Positions 25,001 to 35,725 of a stretch of 64,000 bases of DNA are shown one piece after another (the first letter of the stretch is position 1; each line of letters begins with the position of its first letter). A program made the translations under genes and the position numbers. Source of the stretch: Owenia fusiformis (lineage: Eukaryota > Annelida > Polychaeta > Sabellida > Oweniidae); NCBI GenBank assembly GCA_903813345.2, contig CAIIXF020000006.1, positions 19,847,936 to 19,911,935 on the forward strand, in the 5' to 3' direction. The notes under the pieces are model-generated. The model did not search any database and was not told the DNA's origin. It saw nothing but the letters and a program-made list of their open reading frames with translations.

Positions 25001-28000
25001 TGGAAAACTTTGGATGTGTTAGACCCATGGAGGACTCCAGCACATATAACACCTGCTTGATAGTGTAGTTTATCAAGTTTAGCTAGCAAAGCTAACGAGG
25101 CTGACCCATAAATTGCACTGCAATAGTCAAAGTTTGACGCTACATAGGAGTTATACATTGTTTCGAGGTGATTTGATTTAACACTGTTTGATAAGTACTT
25201 TAGTGGATTGAGCAATTTTTGAACTTTTTGGGAAAGATAATTGATGTGGTCTTCAAAGGTCAAATTTTCATCTAAAATAAATCCCAGATGTTTATGGGAG
25301 GTTTTACATGGAATAACTACCCCGTCAAAATAGAGCGGTGTTTTTTGAAGATTTTTGATCCGGTTTGAATGGAATATCACTTGTGCACTTTTGGACGGTT
25401 TAAATTTTAGAAACCATTTCTTTGACCATGAGCTAATTGTATTTAGATCATTTTGGATTTGCCCAACTTGGTCGTTAGATGGGTGAAAAAATGAATATAA
25501 AGATGTATCGTCAGCATAGATATAGGTTTCTGAGTCTAAATTGTCAGGAAGATCATTTATATAGATTAGGAACATAAGGGGGCCTATTACAGATCCCTGA
25601 GGAACACCAGAGTTTATGAAATCATCATTAGAGAATTTTGAATTGTGATCATCGATTGAAACGCAAACTTTTCTATTTCTCAAGTAAGAATTACAAAGAT
25701 CAGCTGTTTTACCATTTATTCCATAGGATTTCATTTTGTGAATCAGAAGTGAGTGCGGGACGGTATCAAACGCAGCCGAAATATCAAGATACACTGAGTT
25801 AATACAATTTCCTAGTTCCATTTGTTTATAAATATAATCTGTAATTGCTAAAAGTTGAAGTTCAGTGTTATGGCCAGGAAGGAACCCTGACTGAAACTTG
25901 TATAACAGGTCATTTTCAGAAAGGTGTTTCATAATTCTAGCATGCACTACTTTTTCAAAAATTTTGGAAAATGTGCTTAATAAAGTGATTGGCCTATAGT
26001 TTTCAACATAAGACCGATCAGATTTCTTGTAAATAGGAATAATATTTCCTAATTTCCAACAGTCAGGAAATTCAGCTTTTTGAAAAATAAAATTGAAAAG
26101 TGATGAAAGTTGGTTTGACAGAGTGGTTGATGCCATTTTCACCATTCTGTTATTGATTCCATCTAGCCCACAAGCTTTGTCACGTTCAAGAGACTGAATG
26201 ATTTTACTAATTTCATCAGGTGTTGTTGAAATGTTTTCAATGTCTTGGTTGCAACGCTTTGGAAAATTGGGGAAAACAATTTCCCCATTTAACTCATCTT
26301 GATGATATTTAGTTGAGAAAAGGCCTAAGAAAAGATCAGCTTTTTCTGCATCAGATGTTGCATATAAGTTTGAAGTTTCACTTCTGAGGCATGGGAGGCA
26401 GTCATAAAATTTTTTGGAAAGAAATGAGTTCACAATATCCCAATATTGCTTACCCTTACATGTTGAGTCATTGAGTTGCTTAACTAGTTTTTCCTCGTGG
26501 TTGATTTTAGCTTCTTTTATTAGAGTTTTTACCCGCTCGGCTTGTTTGGCATAAGTTTCAAAATAGACCGGATCGTTGTTTAATTTAGACTTCCGAAAGA
26601 GCTTTTCTTTTTTCTTAATTTCATTTTTAATGTTTTTATTAATCCATGGCTGGTCATTTGCCCTGGTAGTAAAGGTTTTCTGTGGAATATTTTTGGAGAA
26701 AATATCATATATTTCATTTGTAAAATTTTCAGTAGTCAAATTTATATTTTCATTGTTATTAAAGAAAGTGTTGGTCAAATCAATGTTACTAATGTTTGAA
26801 TTAATTTCATCTAGATCACCTTGGTCATAATTCCAGATTATCTTTTTAGTCAAATGTTTTTTATCTAGTTTAAGTGGAAGGGTAGTCAAAATAGTTGAGT
26901 GATCGGTGTTTCCAACAGGGTCAGTAACTGATATTTCTTTAACAAGAAATGGTTTATTTGTAATTGAGAGATCAATACAAGTTCTTGAGTTCCTAGTAAT
27001 TCTTGTTGGTTCTTTGACTAATTGTACCAGATTTAGGTCACTAAAAATAGCATCTAATTTTGTTCCTCTACAGTCCGTTATACCTTCATTCCACCATTTT
27101 TTGTTTTTACAGTTGAAGTCTCCATTTATTGTTAAATAATCACATTTGAATTTAGAAGCAAGTTGCAGATTTTCTCTTATCTCATCAAAATAAATCGATT
27201 CTTGGACAGCATTCATGCTAGGGGACCGATAGTGCACCCCATATAAGACAGATGTGTTTTTATATTTAATATTAACCCACAGGCTATTAGCAGTGTTCAG
27301 TTCTGGCTTTGGAATACAGATAAGGTCATTTTTAACGTAGATCATAAGGCCCCTACCCCCTGGATGGTACAAGGGAGTGTGGTAATTTGGGATTATATAC
27401 TTGTCAGAAATAGATTTTTGATTTAGATTTCCAGCTTCACACAAGCCAGCTACTGAGATGTTGGTTTGCCTTAATCTAAGTTTAAGTGTTTCAAACCTGG
27501 TACCTTCATTACTTCCAATACTGTTGATATTGGAGAAGAGAAATTTCATGTCACATTGAGCTGTCGTTTCAGGACCAGGATTTGTTTCAACATCACCAGC
27601 TTGTAGTAATAGGTGATTTAGGTCTGGAATATTCATGATTAGGTTAGTAATCAATATGAATAATACAAAAGTTTCACTAATTCCCTGCAACAGAGCTCTA
27701 AACTTAAGCAGAGAGACACATAGCTTTATGACCAGGATAATTACAATAAGTAATGAATAAAATAGAACAACCATAGCCAAAAATCTAGTAATTAGGAGAC
27801 TGATGCTTGATATCAAATACGCAGTCTGATAAAGTTCAAGTAAGGAATCCATGTGAATGAAAATAATATACAGAAGGAGATACAAAAAGTTGAAATACTC
27901 ATCAACTTTTACATTAAGTTTACCAGAACAGGCTGCAGTTCCCTTAAGTGGTAATTTGCAATCCCAGGTCATATTAAAGCATCCTATTCTTCCACGCCAT

Positions 28001-31000
28001 GTATTAATGCAAAAATGATGAATTTATACAATAAAACGAAGCAACAACATTGCCTTAGTTATCAAAAACGTGCTTCATCACGACACAGATATTGGCCAGA
28101 TCGTTTTGTAGTAGGATCCCAAAGACTCAAAGAATATTTATTGGGCTACTGATCCTACTACAAAAGAATCTGGCCGGAATCTATGCATCACGACGTCAAA
28201 TCGCATATGTGCGCTAATTGGCCAGGGGCATCACGTTATTTTATTTTATTTTTATTCATAGAAAAAACATTTGAAAGCAGTTACATTAACATATACAATA
28301 TACATAATTTCATAGAAGTTTTTCATAAAAATCATAACTCTAGAAGTATTAGGCTATTAGTGAGACATAGAGCTATGGAGTTCTTTTATGTTTGAGAAAG
28401 TTCTTGTCTACTACTTGTATAGCTATAGTTTTATCACTTGAGATGCTGAAGGATGTAGGAATTTAAGACATTGGCGCTGAACTCAGAATATTTTCACTTG
28501 GCACCTTTTGAGGTGGATCCCGGCTATTGCATTAATGGTTGAGAAATAGGGATCGAGACCAGCCATAATTTTCTCCTGATGACCATTGTGAATTATTGTA
28601 CATGTGTTTTATGGATTATGGCGACGGCTTTTGTGAATGAATGTTGACCCTTTAAAACGCCTATGGACTACCTATCCCACATCATTTGAGACTGAATGCT
28701 CTATCTTGTATGAGTACTTGTATCTACAACTATTTTTGAGGTTATGAGTATTGGCTATCGATATCTAATTTCTTCAACATGTATTGTAATGACTTCAGTA
28801 TGAATGAAATGTCCCTTGGTCTTCTGGTCTTGGATTGTGATATCGGTTCTTGAATGGTGGGGGAAAGGGGGTATTAAGACATTTTTTCTTTTCACGTTAG
28901 ACCATGGTTTTGGGCTGTATGGGGCTACTGGTCTACACTTAGAGTTTGCTTTTTCTTGCTAAGTTCCATTACAACATTTGGTCCTTTCCCTTTGGCACTA
29001 GTGCTTATATATTTATGGAATAGAATGGATGTACGTTAGTGCTAAAATCTAGAATTTTTGGTATTTGTGAATGCTTCATATACCAAGTATGCACAATGCA
29101 TTTGATTAAAGGTTGTTGTCTACATGTCATGGAATTATTTTACAGCAGATCATTGTCAGCACAAGCCAATTATTATTTGCCCCTTCAAAGAAATGACATT
29201 CTATATAGGGGTATTAGACATTGTTTCTTAGTTAGTTAGATCATAGTTTTTGGATATATGGGGTTTGTTTCTCTTGACTGGTATGCACTTAGAGTTTGCT
29301 TTTTCTTGCTAAGTTCCATTACAACGTTTGGTCCTTTCCCATTGGCACTCGTGCTTATCTATTTATCATACGTCCACGTATGTATGGGCACCAAAAAGGC
29401 AATTGCATAGGCCTACAGTTTATTTTGATGAAATTTATCGTAAACTCTTCTGGCCAATAAACTAAAATGCAAATTATATATTTAAAATAATGTAGTTTAT
29501 ATTCTCATCTACTCCAATCTTAATATTTCAGGTATATCCATTAATCGTGAAAAGGGGGCGTTCACAACATTGTATTGCTCAGTGAACCCTGACCTCAAAG
29601 GAACGAGTGGTTACTACGACAACTGTAAACTAACAACGCCAAGTGCCACAACAAGGTACTTATACGTTAACCATATAATATTATCGGTGACGTTTAATGC
29701 TTCTCGTTTAAAACAGAAAATGTACATAGTCTCTCAAAAACAGAACTGCCTAATTAGATCAAGAAAAAGTATTAATCCGTTGCTATAGCAACAGTTATAG
29801 AACACTATTTGATACCTTAGAAATGTATCATTTTGTGTGTTTTCATCATATTCTTCATATTCTTGATTCTTAAACTCTCTGAAGCATAAAGCATGATTAG
29901 AACTGAAGATGAAATAATTCATCATATCATTTATGTAATATGTCTAACATTTCCGTTGCTATGGCAACATCACTTGATAATCAGGTTCTTACATTTCACT
30001 TTCTTTAATGAGTATAAAAGTCCGGTCCAAAATAACACTTATGTGTTATGCTCTCTAGGTAAAGAAGAGCTCCTTTAGATGTAAATAGTCACATGAATTT
30101 GTAAAAAATGTATAACTTGTAGTTGTAGAACCCCTCCCCACAGCCCCCAAAGTTTGACGATTGGTAAAAACTGGCAAAAAAACTTCCATTTTCTAGGTTC
30201 AAATTAAAAATGCAGTGGGATTCAACACTTATTAAGGAACATCTACTGACTTTGTCTGATATAACAATATAAAGATTTTAATTATTGGACAATGGGAAGT
30301 ATTTTATTTGAAACATATTAGAATCAGGATGCAAATAGATGTGATTTTGATTTTTGACATCCAATATTCAAAGCTTCGTCGAACTGATATCATATTTGAA
30401 TTCAACATCTAAAACAACATAAAGAATGTGGTATTAAAAATTGTTTAATCAGTTTTGAAATGACGTTTTTCTTTGAAATATTACTTCTACGTCGAATATA
30501 TTCCTAACACAGATAATGTTACAAAATCATGAAAAGTGAAATTGTTTTCTTGTATTGGACAGATAATATTTTCCTTTACAGATAGACATATTAATTGTAT
30601 AATTATCAAACTTAAACATGTTATACAAGAATTGATTCCTTGATTCAATCAATCTACAGTGACTATTGAAGTTAAGAGGAACCTTATTTGCAACAGTATA
30701 CCATGGTATTTGCCCGAATAAGTCACCATATTTTCAAATATAGTCAAATTCTATTATTCTACCAAAGCCTGCGCAATGTGTGTTAATATCAACGACATTT
30801 ATTGGGTGCTATTTTAATGTTAATATAACTGGTTATCATGACCATGCGTTATTCACTGACAATATTGCTTATTAATTCTTATAAACAGCTTTAATGATGA
30901 TTTTTAGATAAAAATCAAAGATTGCTAATAAAAACTCAGACAACACAACATATTATGTATCAATGGCTCAAATAATGTCCAACTTGTTCATAAAGTATGT

Positions 31001-31997
31001 GTGTAACAGCTCTCAAAAGGGATATACCATAATATTTCATGCTCATAAAAAGAACACGTTTTATTATGTCCATATGATTTGTATTCTCCAACACACTCAA
31101 CACATTCAATTTACTAAAAAACTACATATAATTCAGAATTTATATGACAATCTGGATTAGTTTCATTTCTCAAAATAATTATTTGAAATCGTATTGGTGC
31201 ATAGCTAAAATCTTAGTGTACTTAGGATACAAAATATTGGACAGCAAAACCTAAATTCACCACAAAAAACAATATTTTGTCTTTTGTTTGTCATTTAAAA
31301 GGTAACCCCTAAGAGCACTTTCTGGCGAAGCTTTCAAGACATTATTCATCAACAACGTATCAACAACGTTTATTTAATCAGTTTGTTGGAGGATACAAAT
31401 CATATGGACATAATAAAATGTATTCTGTTTTATCAGCATGAAATATCAAACAACCTCCTTTTGAGAGCTGGTTGCACACATATACTTTATTAACAATTTT
31501 GAGAAATTATTTGAGCCATTGATACATAATTTGTTATCTTGTCTGGGTTTATATTGGCAAACTTTGAATTTTGTCTAAGAAATCAACGTTAAAGCTGTTT
31601 TTAAGAATTAATAAGCAATATGTTTAGAATATATCACATGGTCATTATTGCCAATTGTGTTGTCATTAAAATAGCACACATTAAATATAGTTGACATAAA
31701 GACGCATCCTTCCGTTGAATAACAGAATTGGTCCATATTTGAAAATATCAATTATCGTAAATTTGCCTACATAAACCTTCAATTAGTAATTTTGCATTCT
31801 CTGCTTTTATTCTCTGCTTTTTTTTGATGGACCGTACAATTTAAATGAAACTCTCATTGCGTATTTGCAGGAACAAAGAATATCAGGAAATACTAGAAAG
31901 TTACACACGGGAATGTTTGAAAGACGATCTCCCAAAAGATGGCGAGGTTGCAGGATATGTTGATACATATTATACAGACAGACAACCAACGTGCTGA
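19008..31997 (+). CDS. WWOX-like short-chain dehydrogenase/reductase
   Basis: Seven exons: 19008-19169, 19382-19589, 21701-21735, 21951-22145, 23229-23382, 29532-29655 and 31871-31997. They total 1005 nt, encode 334 aa, and every junction is in phase with GT-AG introns. Visible SDR motifs: TGASTGIG (21-28, nucleotide binding), NLDLAS (86-91), CNAG (114-117), the catalytic Ser in LVSS (163-166), YSNSK (193-197) and HPG (225-227). The segments [10 protein letters not shown] and [16 protein letters not shown] are close to the SDR domain of WWOX and the RDH group, but no WW domains precede it. There is no signal or membrane segment, so a cytosolic NAD(P)-dependent oxidoreductase is likely; the substrate is unknown. 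Start chosen at the Met 20 residues before the Rossmann motif. Introns 2, 4, 5 and 6 carry transposon insertions. Confidence 0.85.
20583..21487 (+). mobile_element. 5'-truncated LINE in SDR intron 2
   Basis: An open frame (20620-21180, 186 aa) resembles the C-terminus of CR1/L2-type reverse transcriptase polyproteins, ending in a zinc-binding-like CEMCDD...EQHFLVECP segment. The 3' end is an (AAATA)n-like tail. A perfect 38-bp target duplication lies at 20545-20582 and 21488-21525 (starts GTATAACTAGAGATC). The long duplication and truncation indicate target-primed reverse transcription. No RT domain remains. Confidence 0.85.
22193..23073. mobile_element. CGTTC-rich repeat dimer with TIRs
   Basis: The left end has CCCTATCATCACACCA and the right end TGGTGTGATAGTAGGG; TAA flanks both sides, which would suit a PIF/Harbinger-type MITE. 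Inside are two tandem ~375-bp copies (about 22310-22690 and 22705-23073). Each begins TCATAAACAG- or CCATAAGCAG-like and ends TTTGGTGTGATAG. CGTTC, CGTCC and CGTTG recur every 10-25 bp. It lies in SDR intron 4. The small frames here are not credible genes. Confidence 0.6.
24052..28008 (-). mobile_element. Full-length CR1/L2-type LINE in SDR intron 5
   Basis: A 3957-bp insertion flanked by the 11-bp duplication GCAAAAATGAT at 24041-24051 and 28009-28019. On its own strand the 3' end is an AAT/ATA simple repeat (24052-24067). The 5' leader before the ORF is only about 36 bp. The intact ORF and clean duplication point to a recent insertion. The homologous intron of SDR paralogue 1 lacks it. Confidence 0.9.
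24310..27972 (-). CDS. LINE polyprotein: 2A motif, APE endonuclease, RT
   Basis: An unbroken 1220-aa frame. Residues 25-115 are strongly hydrophobic, with two or three possible membrane segments. Residues 126-134 read GDVETNPGP, matching the 2A consensus D(V/I)ExNPGP; ribosome skipping would fall between G133 and P134. Residues ~141-368 are an APE-type endonuclease (LCEAG near 177-181, NGDFN 283-287, NTDHS 355-359). The reverse transcriptase follows with LDISAAFD (729-736), [10 protein letters not shown] (789-798) and the catalytic YADD (819-822). Near the C-terminus C1137, C1139, H1147, C1152 and H1155 form a zinc-binding-like cluster. Such 2A motifs are established in APE-type non-LTR elements of sea urchins and other invertebrates. 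The start is the first in-frame Met, 36 bp from the element's 5' end. No separate ORF1 is seen. Confidence 0.92.
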   Translation of the reverse strand: MTWDCKLPLKGTAACSGKLNVKVDEYFNFLYLLLYIIFIHMDSLLELYQTAYLISSISLLITRFLAMVVLFYSLLIVIILVIKLCVSLLKFRALLQGISETFVLFILITNLIMNIPDLNHLLLQAGDVETNPGPETTAQCDMKFLFSNINSIGSNEGTRFETLKLRLRQTNISVAGLCEAGNLNQKSISDKYIIPNYHTPLYHPGGRGLMIYVKNDLICIPKPELNTANSLWVNIKYKNTSVLYGVHYRSPSMNAVQESIYFDEIRENLQLASKFKCDYLTINGDFNCKNKKWWNEGITDCRGTKLDAIFSDLNLVQLVKEPTRITRNSRTCIDLSITNKPFLVKEISVTDPVGNTDHSTILTTLPLKLDKKHLTKKIIWNYDQGDLDEINSNISNIDLTNTFFNNNENINLTTENFTNEIYDIFSKNIPQKTFTTRANDQPWINKNIKNEIKKKEKLFRKSKLNNDPVYFETYAKQAERVKTLIKEAKINHEEKLVKQLNDSTCKGKQYWDIVNSFLSKKFYDCLPCLRSETSNLYATSDAEKADLFLGLFSTKYHQDELNGEIVFPNFPKRCNQDIENISTTPDEISKIIQSLERDKACGLDGINNRMVKMASTTLSNQLSSLFNFIFQKAEFPDCWKLGNIIPIYKKSDRSYVENYRPITLLSTFSKIFEKVVHARIMKHLSENDLLYKFQSGFLPGHNTELQLLAITDYIYKQMELGNCINSVYLDISAAFDTVPHSLLIHKMKSYGINGKTADLCNSYLRNRKVCVSIDDHNSKFSNDDFINSGVPQGSVIGPLMFLIYINDLPDNLDSETYIYADDTSLYSFFHPSNDQVGQIQNDLNTISSWSKKWFLKFKPSKSAQVIFHSNRIKNLQKTPLYFDGVVIPCKTSHKHLGFILDENLTFEDHINYLSQKVQKLLNPLKYLSNSVKSNHLETMYNSYVASNFDYCSAIYGSASLALLAKLDKLHYQAGVICAGVLHGSNTSKVFQCLNWKTLSERRKEKNLRIMFKINRKMVAKYISDIFDIYKNPATRTTRHSLPFKIPTQVTTRFLNAPVLNLIKQWNNLSQPVRDLPTISSFKNAVRSLILPNMNFIPTTKLKLSRNKEKIINRLRVDFMLKDHFFSHNFTGVNDNKCPCGSPESTKHFLLSCPRHINERIDMMAALRQNNLLYDTNTCTNQNDQLEYLIFENTLCRDSQNTLIDIVTDFVGTCYIHPTRI
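28020..29531. other. Remainder of SDR intron 5
   Basis: No exon seen. A hairpin repeat at 28092-28176 pairs TTTTGTAGTAGGATC with GATCCTACTACAAAA and GGCCAGAT with ATCTGGCC. A ~115-bp segment (CTTAGAGTTTGCTTTTTCTT and following) is directly repeated at about 28909-29018 and 29246-29368. Confidence 0.55.
29770..29972. promoter_or_regulatory. Two RFX X-box-like palindromes
   Basis: GTTGCTATAGCAAC near 29779 and GTTGCTATGGCAAC near 29955 fit the RFX X-box form (GTTRCCATGGYAAC-like, imperfect). They lie in SDR intron 6. Function is inferred only from motif shape. Confidence 0.3.
30720..31750. mobile_element. ~1-kb foldback in SDR intron 6
   Basis: Two ~400-bp arms in inverted orientation. For example TATGTATCAATGGCTCAAAT (near 30956) faces its complement near 31525, and ATTGCTTATTAATTCTTA (near 30863) faces TAAGAATTAATAAGCAAT (near 31600). 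Arms differ by substitutions and small gaps. No coding content; upstream, 30450-30720 holds an R1 fragment. Confidence 0.7.
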
Positions 31998-32130
31998 AGC
32001 ATTGACGGATTACAAAATATAATGAATTGGGCATAATATGTACATGTTAAACGCTCCTAGTGTAGTGTTCAAACAGTTATTACTTACTGATATACAAGTA
32101 TTGTAAAATATTATAATGAATTGGGCATTA

Positions 32131-33609
32131 TACTTGGGTCAGTCAAAAAGTTCTGTTTATTTATCTCTAACTTTGTCATTTTGAGGATTTACTTCTTGAT
32201 ATTTGGTACATCTATAGAACATATATTTGTGCAACTATTGCCTAAATATTGTATCTCAACTATGATTGGTTATTGAATTATGGTTGCTATGGTAACAGAA
32301 TTGTGGGGTACACGGTTCAGCTAAAAAACGTCATATTTTTAATGTCACATTAATTCCATTTGGCATCAATTCATTGAACAGTTTTTCATTTTAAAATATC
32401 AGATTGTGCAAATTGACAGGTTTTGATGCCAATTCTATTGTCTTGAAGACATCACAGTCAAGGAAATATTCAATTGTGGCAATTTTCAGCTGACATAGGT
32501 GATTTTCAGGATGAAAAAGTGAAAAAGGGATTTTGAGAAAAAATCATGTCAAATATTGATTCTCCTAGCAAGTTGTTAAAGTGGAAGCAAAGAAACTTGA
32601 TACAGTGTATGGTAGAAAACAGGAAAACACTACAAGAGATATTTACTTGTTAAAGGTGCTTTTGGACAGGATGCTCCAAGATATAATACTGTCCGTATAT
32701 GGTACAATGACTTCTTGTCTGGAAAAAGGGATAAACTGTCTGATTCAGCACGAACTGGCCGGCCCAAGAGTTCTGTAAATGAGGACAATGCTGAGAAAAT
32801 ACAAGAGTTGATTGAGCAAGATAGGCACATTTCACTGGATGAAATTAGTTCCATTCTGAATATTTCTCATGGCTCTTGTCATACAATCATCACTAAAGTA
32901 TTGAAAAAGTGTTACGTAGCCTCAAAATGGGTTCCAAGATTCCTCACTCAAGAACAGAAGCAAGAAAGAATTGATGTCTCGAGGCAGTTTCTTGATGAAT
33001 ATTGACAATGCTCGTCCCCATACAAGTAATGTTGCCAAGACTGCCTCAGAAGACCTCCAATGGAGCAGGATTCCACAAGCACCATACTCCCCAGACACAT
33101 CTCCATGTGACTTTTACCTCTTCAGCAATCTAAAGAGGGGTCTTCGATTCCGATTGGATTCCGATGGGGCTCTGCAGGCAGCAGTGCGCAGACGTTTAAA
33201 TGAATTGTCGGCTAGCGGTTTCAAAGGTGTCTTCAGAGACTGGGTAGAAAGGCACCGAAAGGTCATTGCTGCAGGGGGCTCCTATTTTGAAGGCTAAATA
33301 ACTAAATTAAACTTAGCTATGACATCGGGGACTTAGTTAGAAAGGAGTTTTTAAATATTAAGACAGTTTAAAGTATATTTCATGTAATATAACAGTGTAT
33401 GAAAATCAATAAAATTGGGTTGAACCGAGTACATCGCCCTTCTGTTACCATAGCAACCATTTTTCAGTAACCAATGATAGTTGAGATATAATATTTAGTC
33501 AATATTAGCACAAATGTATGTTCTGTAAATGTACCAAATATCAAGAAACAATTCCTCAAAATGACAAAGTTAGAGATAAATAAACAGAACTTTTTGACTG
33601 ACCTAAGTA
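32131..33609 (+). mobile_element. Mariner-family relic with ~170-bp TIRs
   Basis: Ends TACTTGGGTCAGTCAAAAAG and its complement, with TA at each boundary. The inverted repeats extend about 170 bp and include GGTTGCTATGGTAAC. It sits in the ~80-bp repeat that follows SDR paralogue 2. It carries a broken transposase (see 32640-33297). Confidence 0.85.
32640..33297 (+). pseudogene. Mariner transposase pseudogene
   Basis: The N-terminal part (to 33003) has the two helix-turn-helix DNA-binding region, with a GRPKSSV hook and a WVPRFLT linker. It then stops. The downstream part (about 32990-33297), in another frame, begins near IDNARPH, the second catalytic Asp. It continues through YSPDTSPCDFYLF, the third catalytic position, to AAGGSYFEG. 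The catalytic core with the first Asp, well over 100 residues in complete relatives, is missing at the junction. Upstream of the Met at 32715 the frame already reads transposase-like sequence (GAFGQDAPRYNTVR), so that Met is internal. Inactive by deletion and frameshift. Confidence 0.85.
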
Positions 33610-34925
33610 TATATGTTAAACATTCCTACTGTAGAGTGTTCAAACAGTTAACTTATTGATAGTTAGTAAAATATAATGAATTGGGCATATATATGTTAAA
33701 CATTCCTACTATAGAGTGTTCAAACAGTTTACTTTTTGATAGATTGTAAAATATAATGAATTGGGCATAACATATATGTTAAACCTTCCTAATATAGAGT
33801 GTTCTAACAATTAACTTATTGATAGTTAGTAAAATATAATGAATTGGGCATATATATGTTAAACATTCCTACTATAGAGTGTTCAAACAGTTCACTTATT
33901 GATAGATTGTAAAATATAATGAATTGGGCATATATGTATGTTAAACATCCCTACTATAGAGTGTTCAAACAGTTCACTTATTGATAGATTGTAAAATATA
34001 ATGAATTGGGCATATATGTATGTTAAACATCCCTACTATAGAGTGTTCAAATAGTTCACTTATTGATAGTTAGTAAAATATAATGAATTGGGCATATATG
34101 TATGTTAAACATCCCTACTATAGAGTGTTCAAATAGTTCACTTATTGATAGTTAGTAAAATATAATGAATTGGGCATATATATGTTAAACATCCCTACTA
34201 TAGAGTGTTCAAATAGTTCACTTATTGATAGTTAGTAAAATATAATGAATTGGGCATATATGTATGTTAAACATCCCTACTATAGAGTGTTCAAACAGTT
34301 CACTTATTGATAGATTGTAAAATATAATGAATTGGGCATAATATATATGTTAAACCTTCCTAATATAGAGTGTTCTAACAATTAACTTATTGCAGATAGT
34401 TAGTAAACTATAATGAATTGGGCATATATATGTTAAACATCCCTACTATAGAGTGTTCAAATAGTTCACTTATTGATAGTTAGTAAAATATAATGAATTG
34501 GGCATATATGTATGTTAAACATCCCTACTATAGAGTGTTCAAACAGTTCACTTATTGATAGATCGTAAAATATAATGAATTGGGCATAATATGTATGTTA
34601 AACATCCCTACTATAGAGTGTTCAAATAGTTCACTTATTGAAAGATTGTAAAATATAATGAATTGGGCATTATATCAGAATATAGATGTTAAACCTTTCT
34701 ACTGTAGAGTGTTCAAACAGTTTACTTATTGATATATATTGTAAAATATAATGAATGGGGCATAATATACACTATGTTTAACACTTCTACTGCAGAGTAT
34801 TAAAACAGTTAAAACTTATTGATAGATATATAATATAATGAATTGGGTATAATATATATGTTAAACATTGCTACTGTAGAGTGTTCAAACAGTTAACTTA
34901 TTACACTTACATGTATATGGATTGA
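33610..34925. repeat. ~80-bp tandem array after SDR paralogue 2, ~16 copies
   Basis: Units of about 80-82 bp containing TATGTTAAACATCCCTACTA, AGAGTGTTCAAA and AATATAATGAATTGGGCATA. Adjacent units are very similar, which indicates recent expansion. It begins immediately after the mariner relic and also has a stub before it (about 32010-32130). Same family as 16420-18400. Confidence 0.88.
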
Positions 34926-35630
34926 ATAATGTAAAATGTCAAGTTAAGTTTAGACAACTTGGTCTCATCTATGTGACAGCTAAAAATTATTCAAACCAAA
35001 ATAACCAAGGCTGTGGGAGTAGATAGAAAAATACTAATACTGGGCCGCCACGGGCCGCCACGGGCCGCCACGGGCCCGGGGCTTTCAAAATCTCTGAGAG
35101 ATAAAGATGAGCAGGAGATATTGATGAGCATGAGATAAATTAATTGAATGGGGATTAGGAGATAAATTAATTGGATGGGGCTTTCATCTTAAATGTGTAA
35201 AAATGTTAGATAAGATGCGCATGACATCATTGTTATCTTAAATGGGTGAGAAATGTATTTCTTGGACTGAATGTCTTTAGTTAAGTACAAAATAAATTGA
35301 TTAAATATGTGTACAGATGAAAAGGTTTATTTATTTAAGTCCTATATTGAATTGACCATTGAAAAGGTTAATTTATTTAAGTCCTATATTGACCATACTA
35401 CTCTACTTGATTTCAACAATAATAGTCTTTTAATGTAATAATTGAATGTTGACATTTAATTATGTCATCACAATGTTAATCCTTCATATTCTAGAACATC
35501 TTTTGTTTAATGTGTTAATCTTTTTTTTCTAGAATAATCTAGAGTATATGACATCATCATTTCATGACTTAAGTTTCTTAAAAAATGCATGACATCATGC
35601 CCTAAAATAGAATTTGACATCATTTTTACC

Positions 35631-35725
35631 ATATAAAAATCTCCAAAAAGTGTGTGGACCACTTATGAACATGGTAGTAAACAACTGGTGATTTAGACAT
35701 ATCTGTATGCTTGTTTAAGGTAAGT
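35631..35725 (+). promoter_or_regulatory. Possible TATA box and 5'-UTR splice donor
   Basis: ATATAAA at 35631-35637 is followed about 80 bp later by a strong donor, AAG|GTAAGT, with the intron starting at 35720. This would fit a short non-coding first exon for the ORF at 37092. I cannot identify the acceptor because the approach to the ORF is purine-rich. Confidence 0.35.

Noticed and set aside
24617-27139. Five plus-strand ORFs inside the LINE
   Set aside because: They are shadows of the 1220-aa minus-strand frame.
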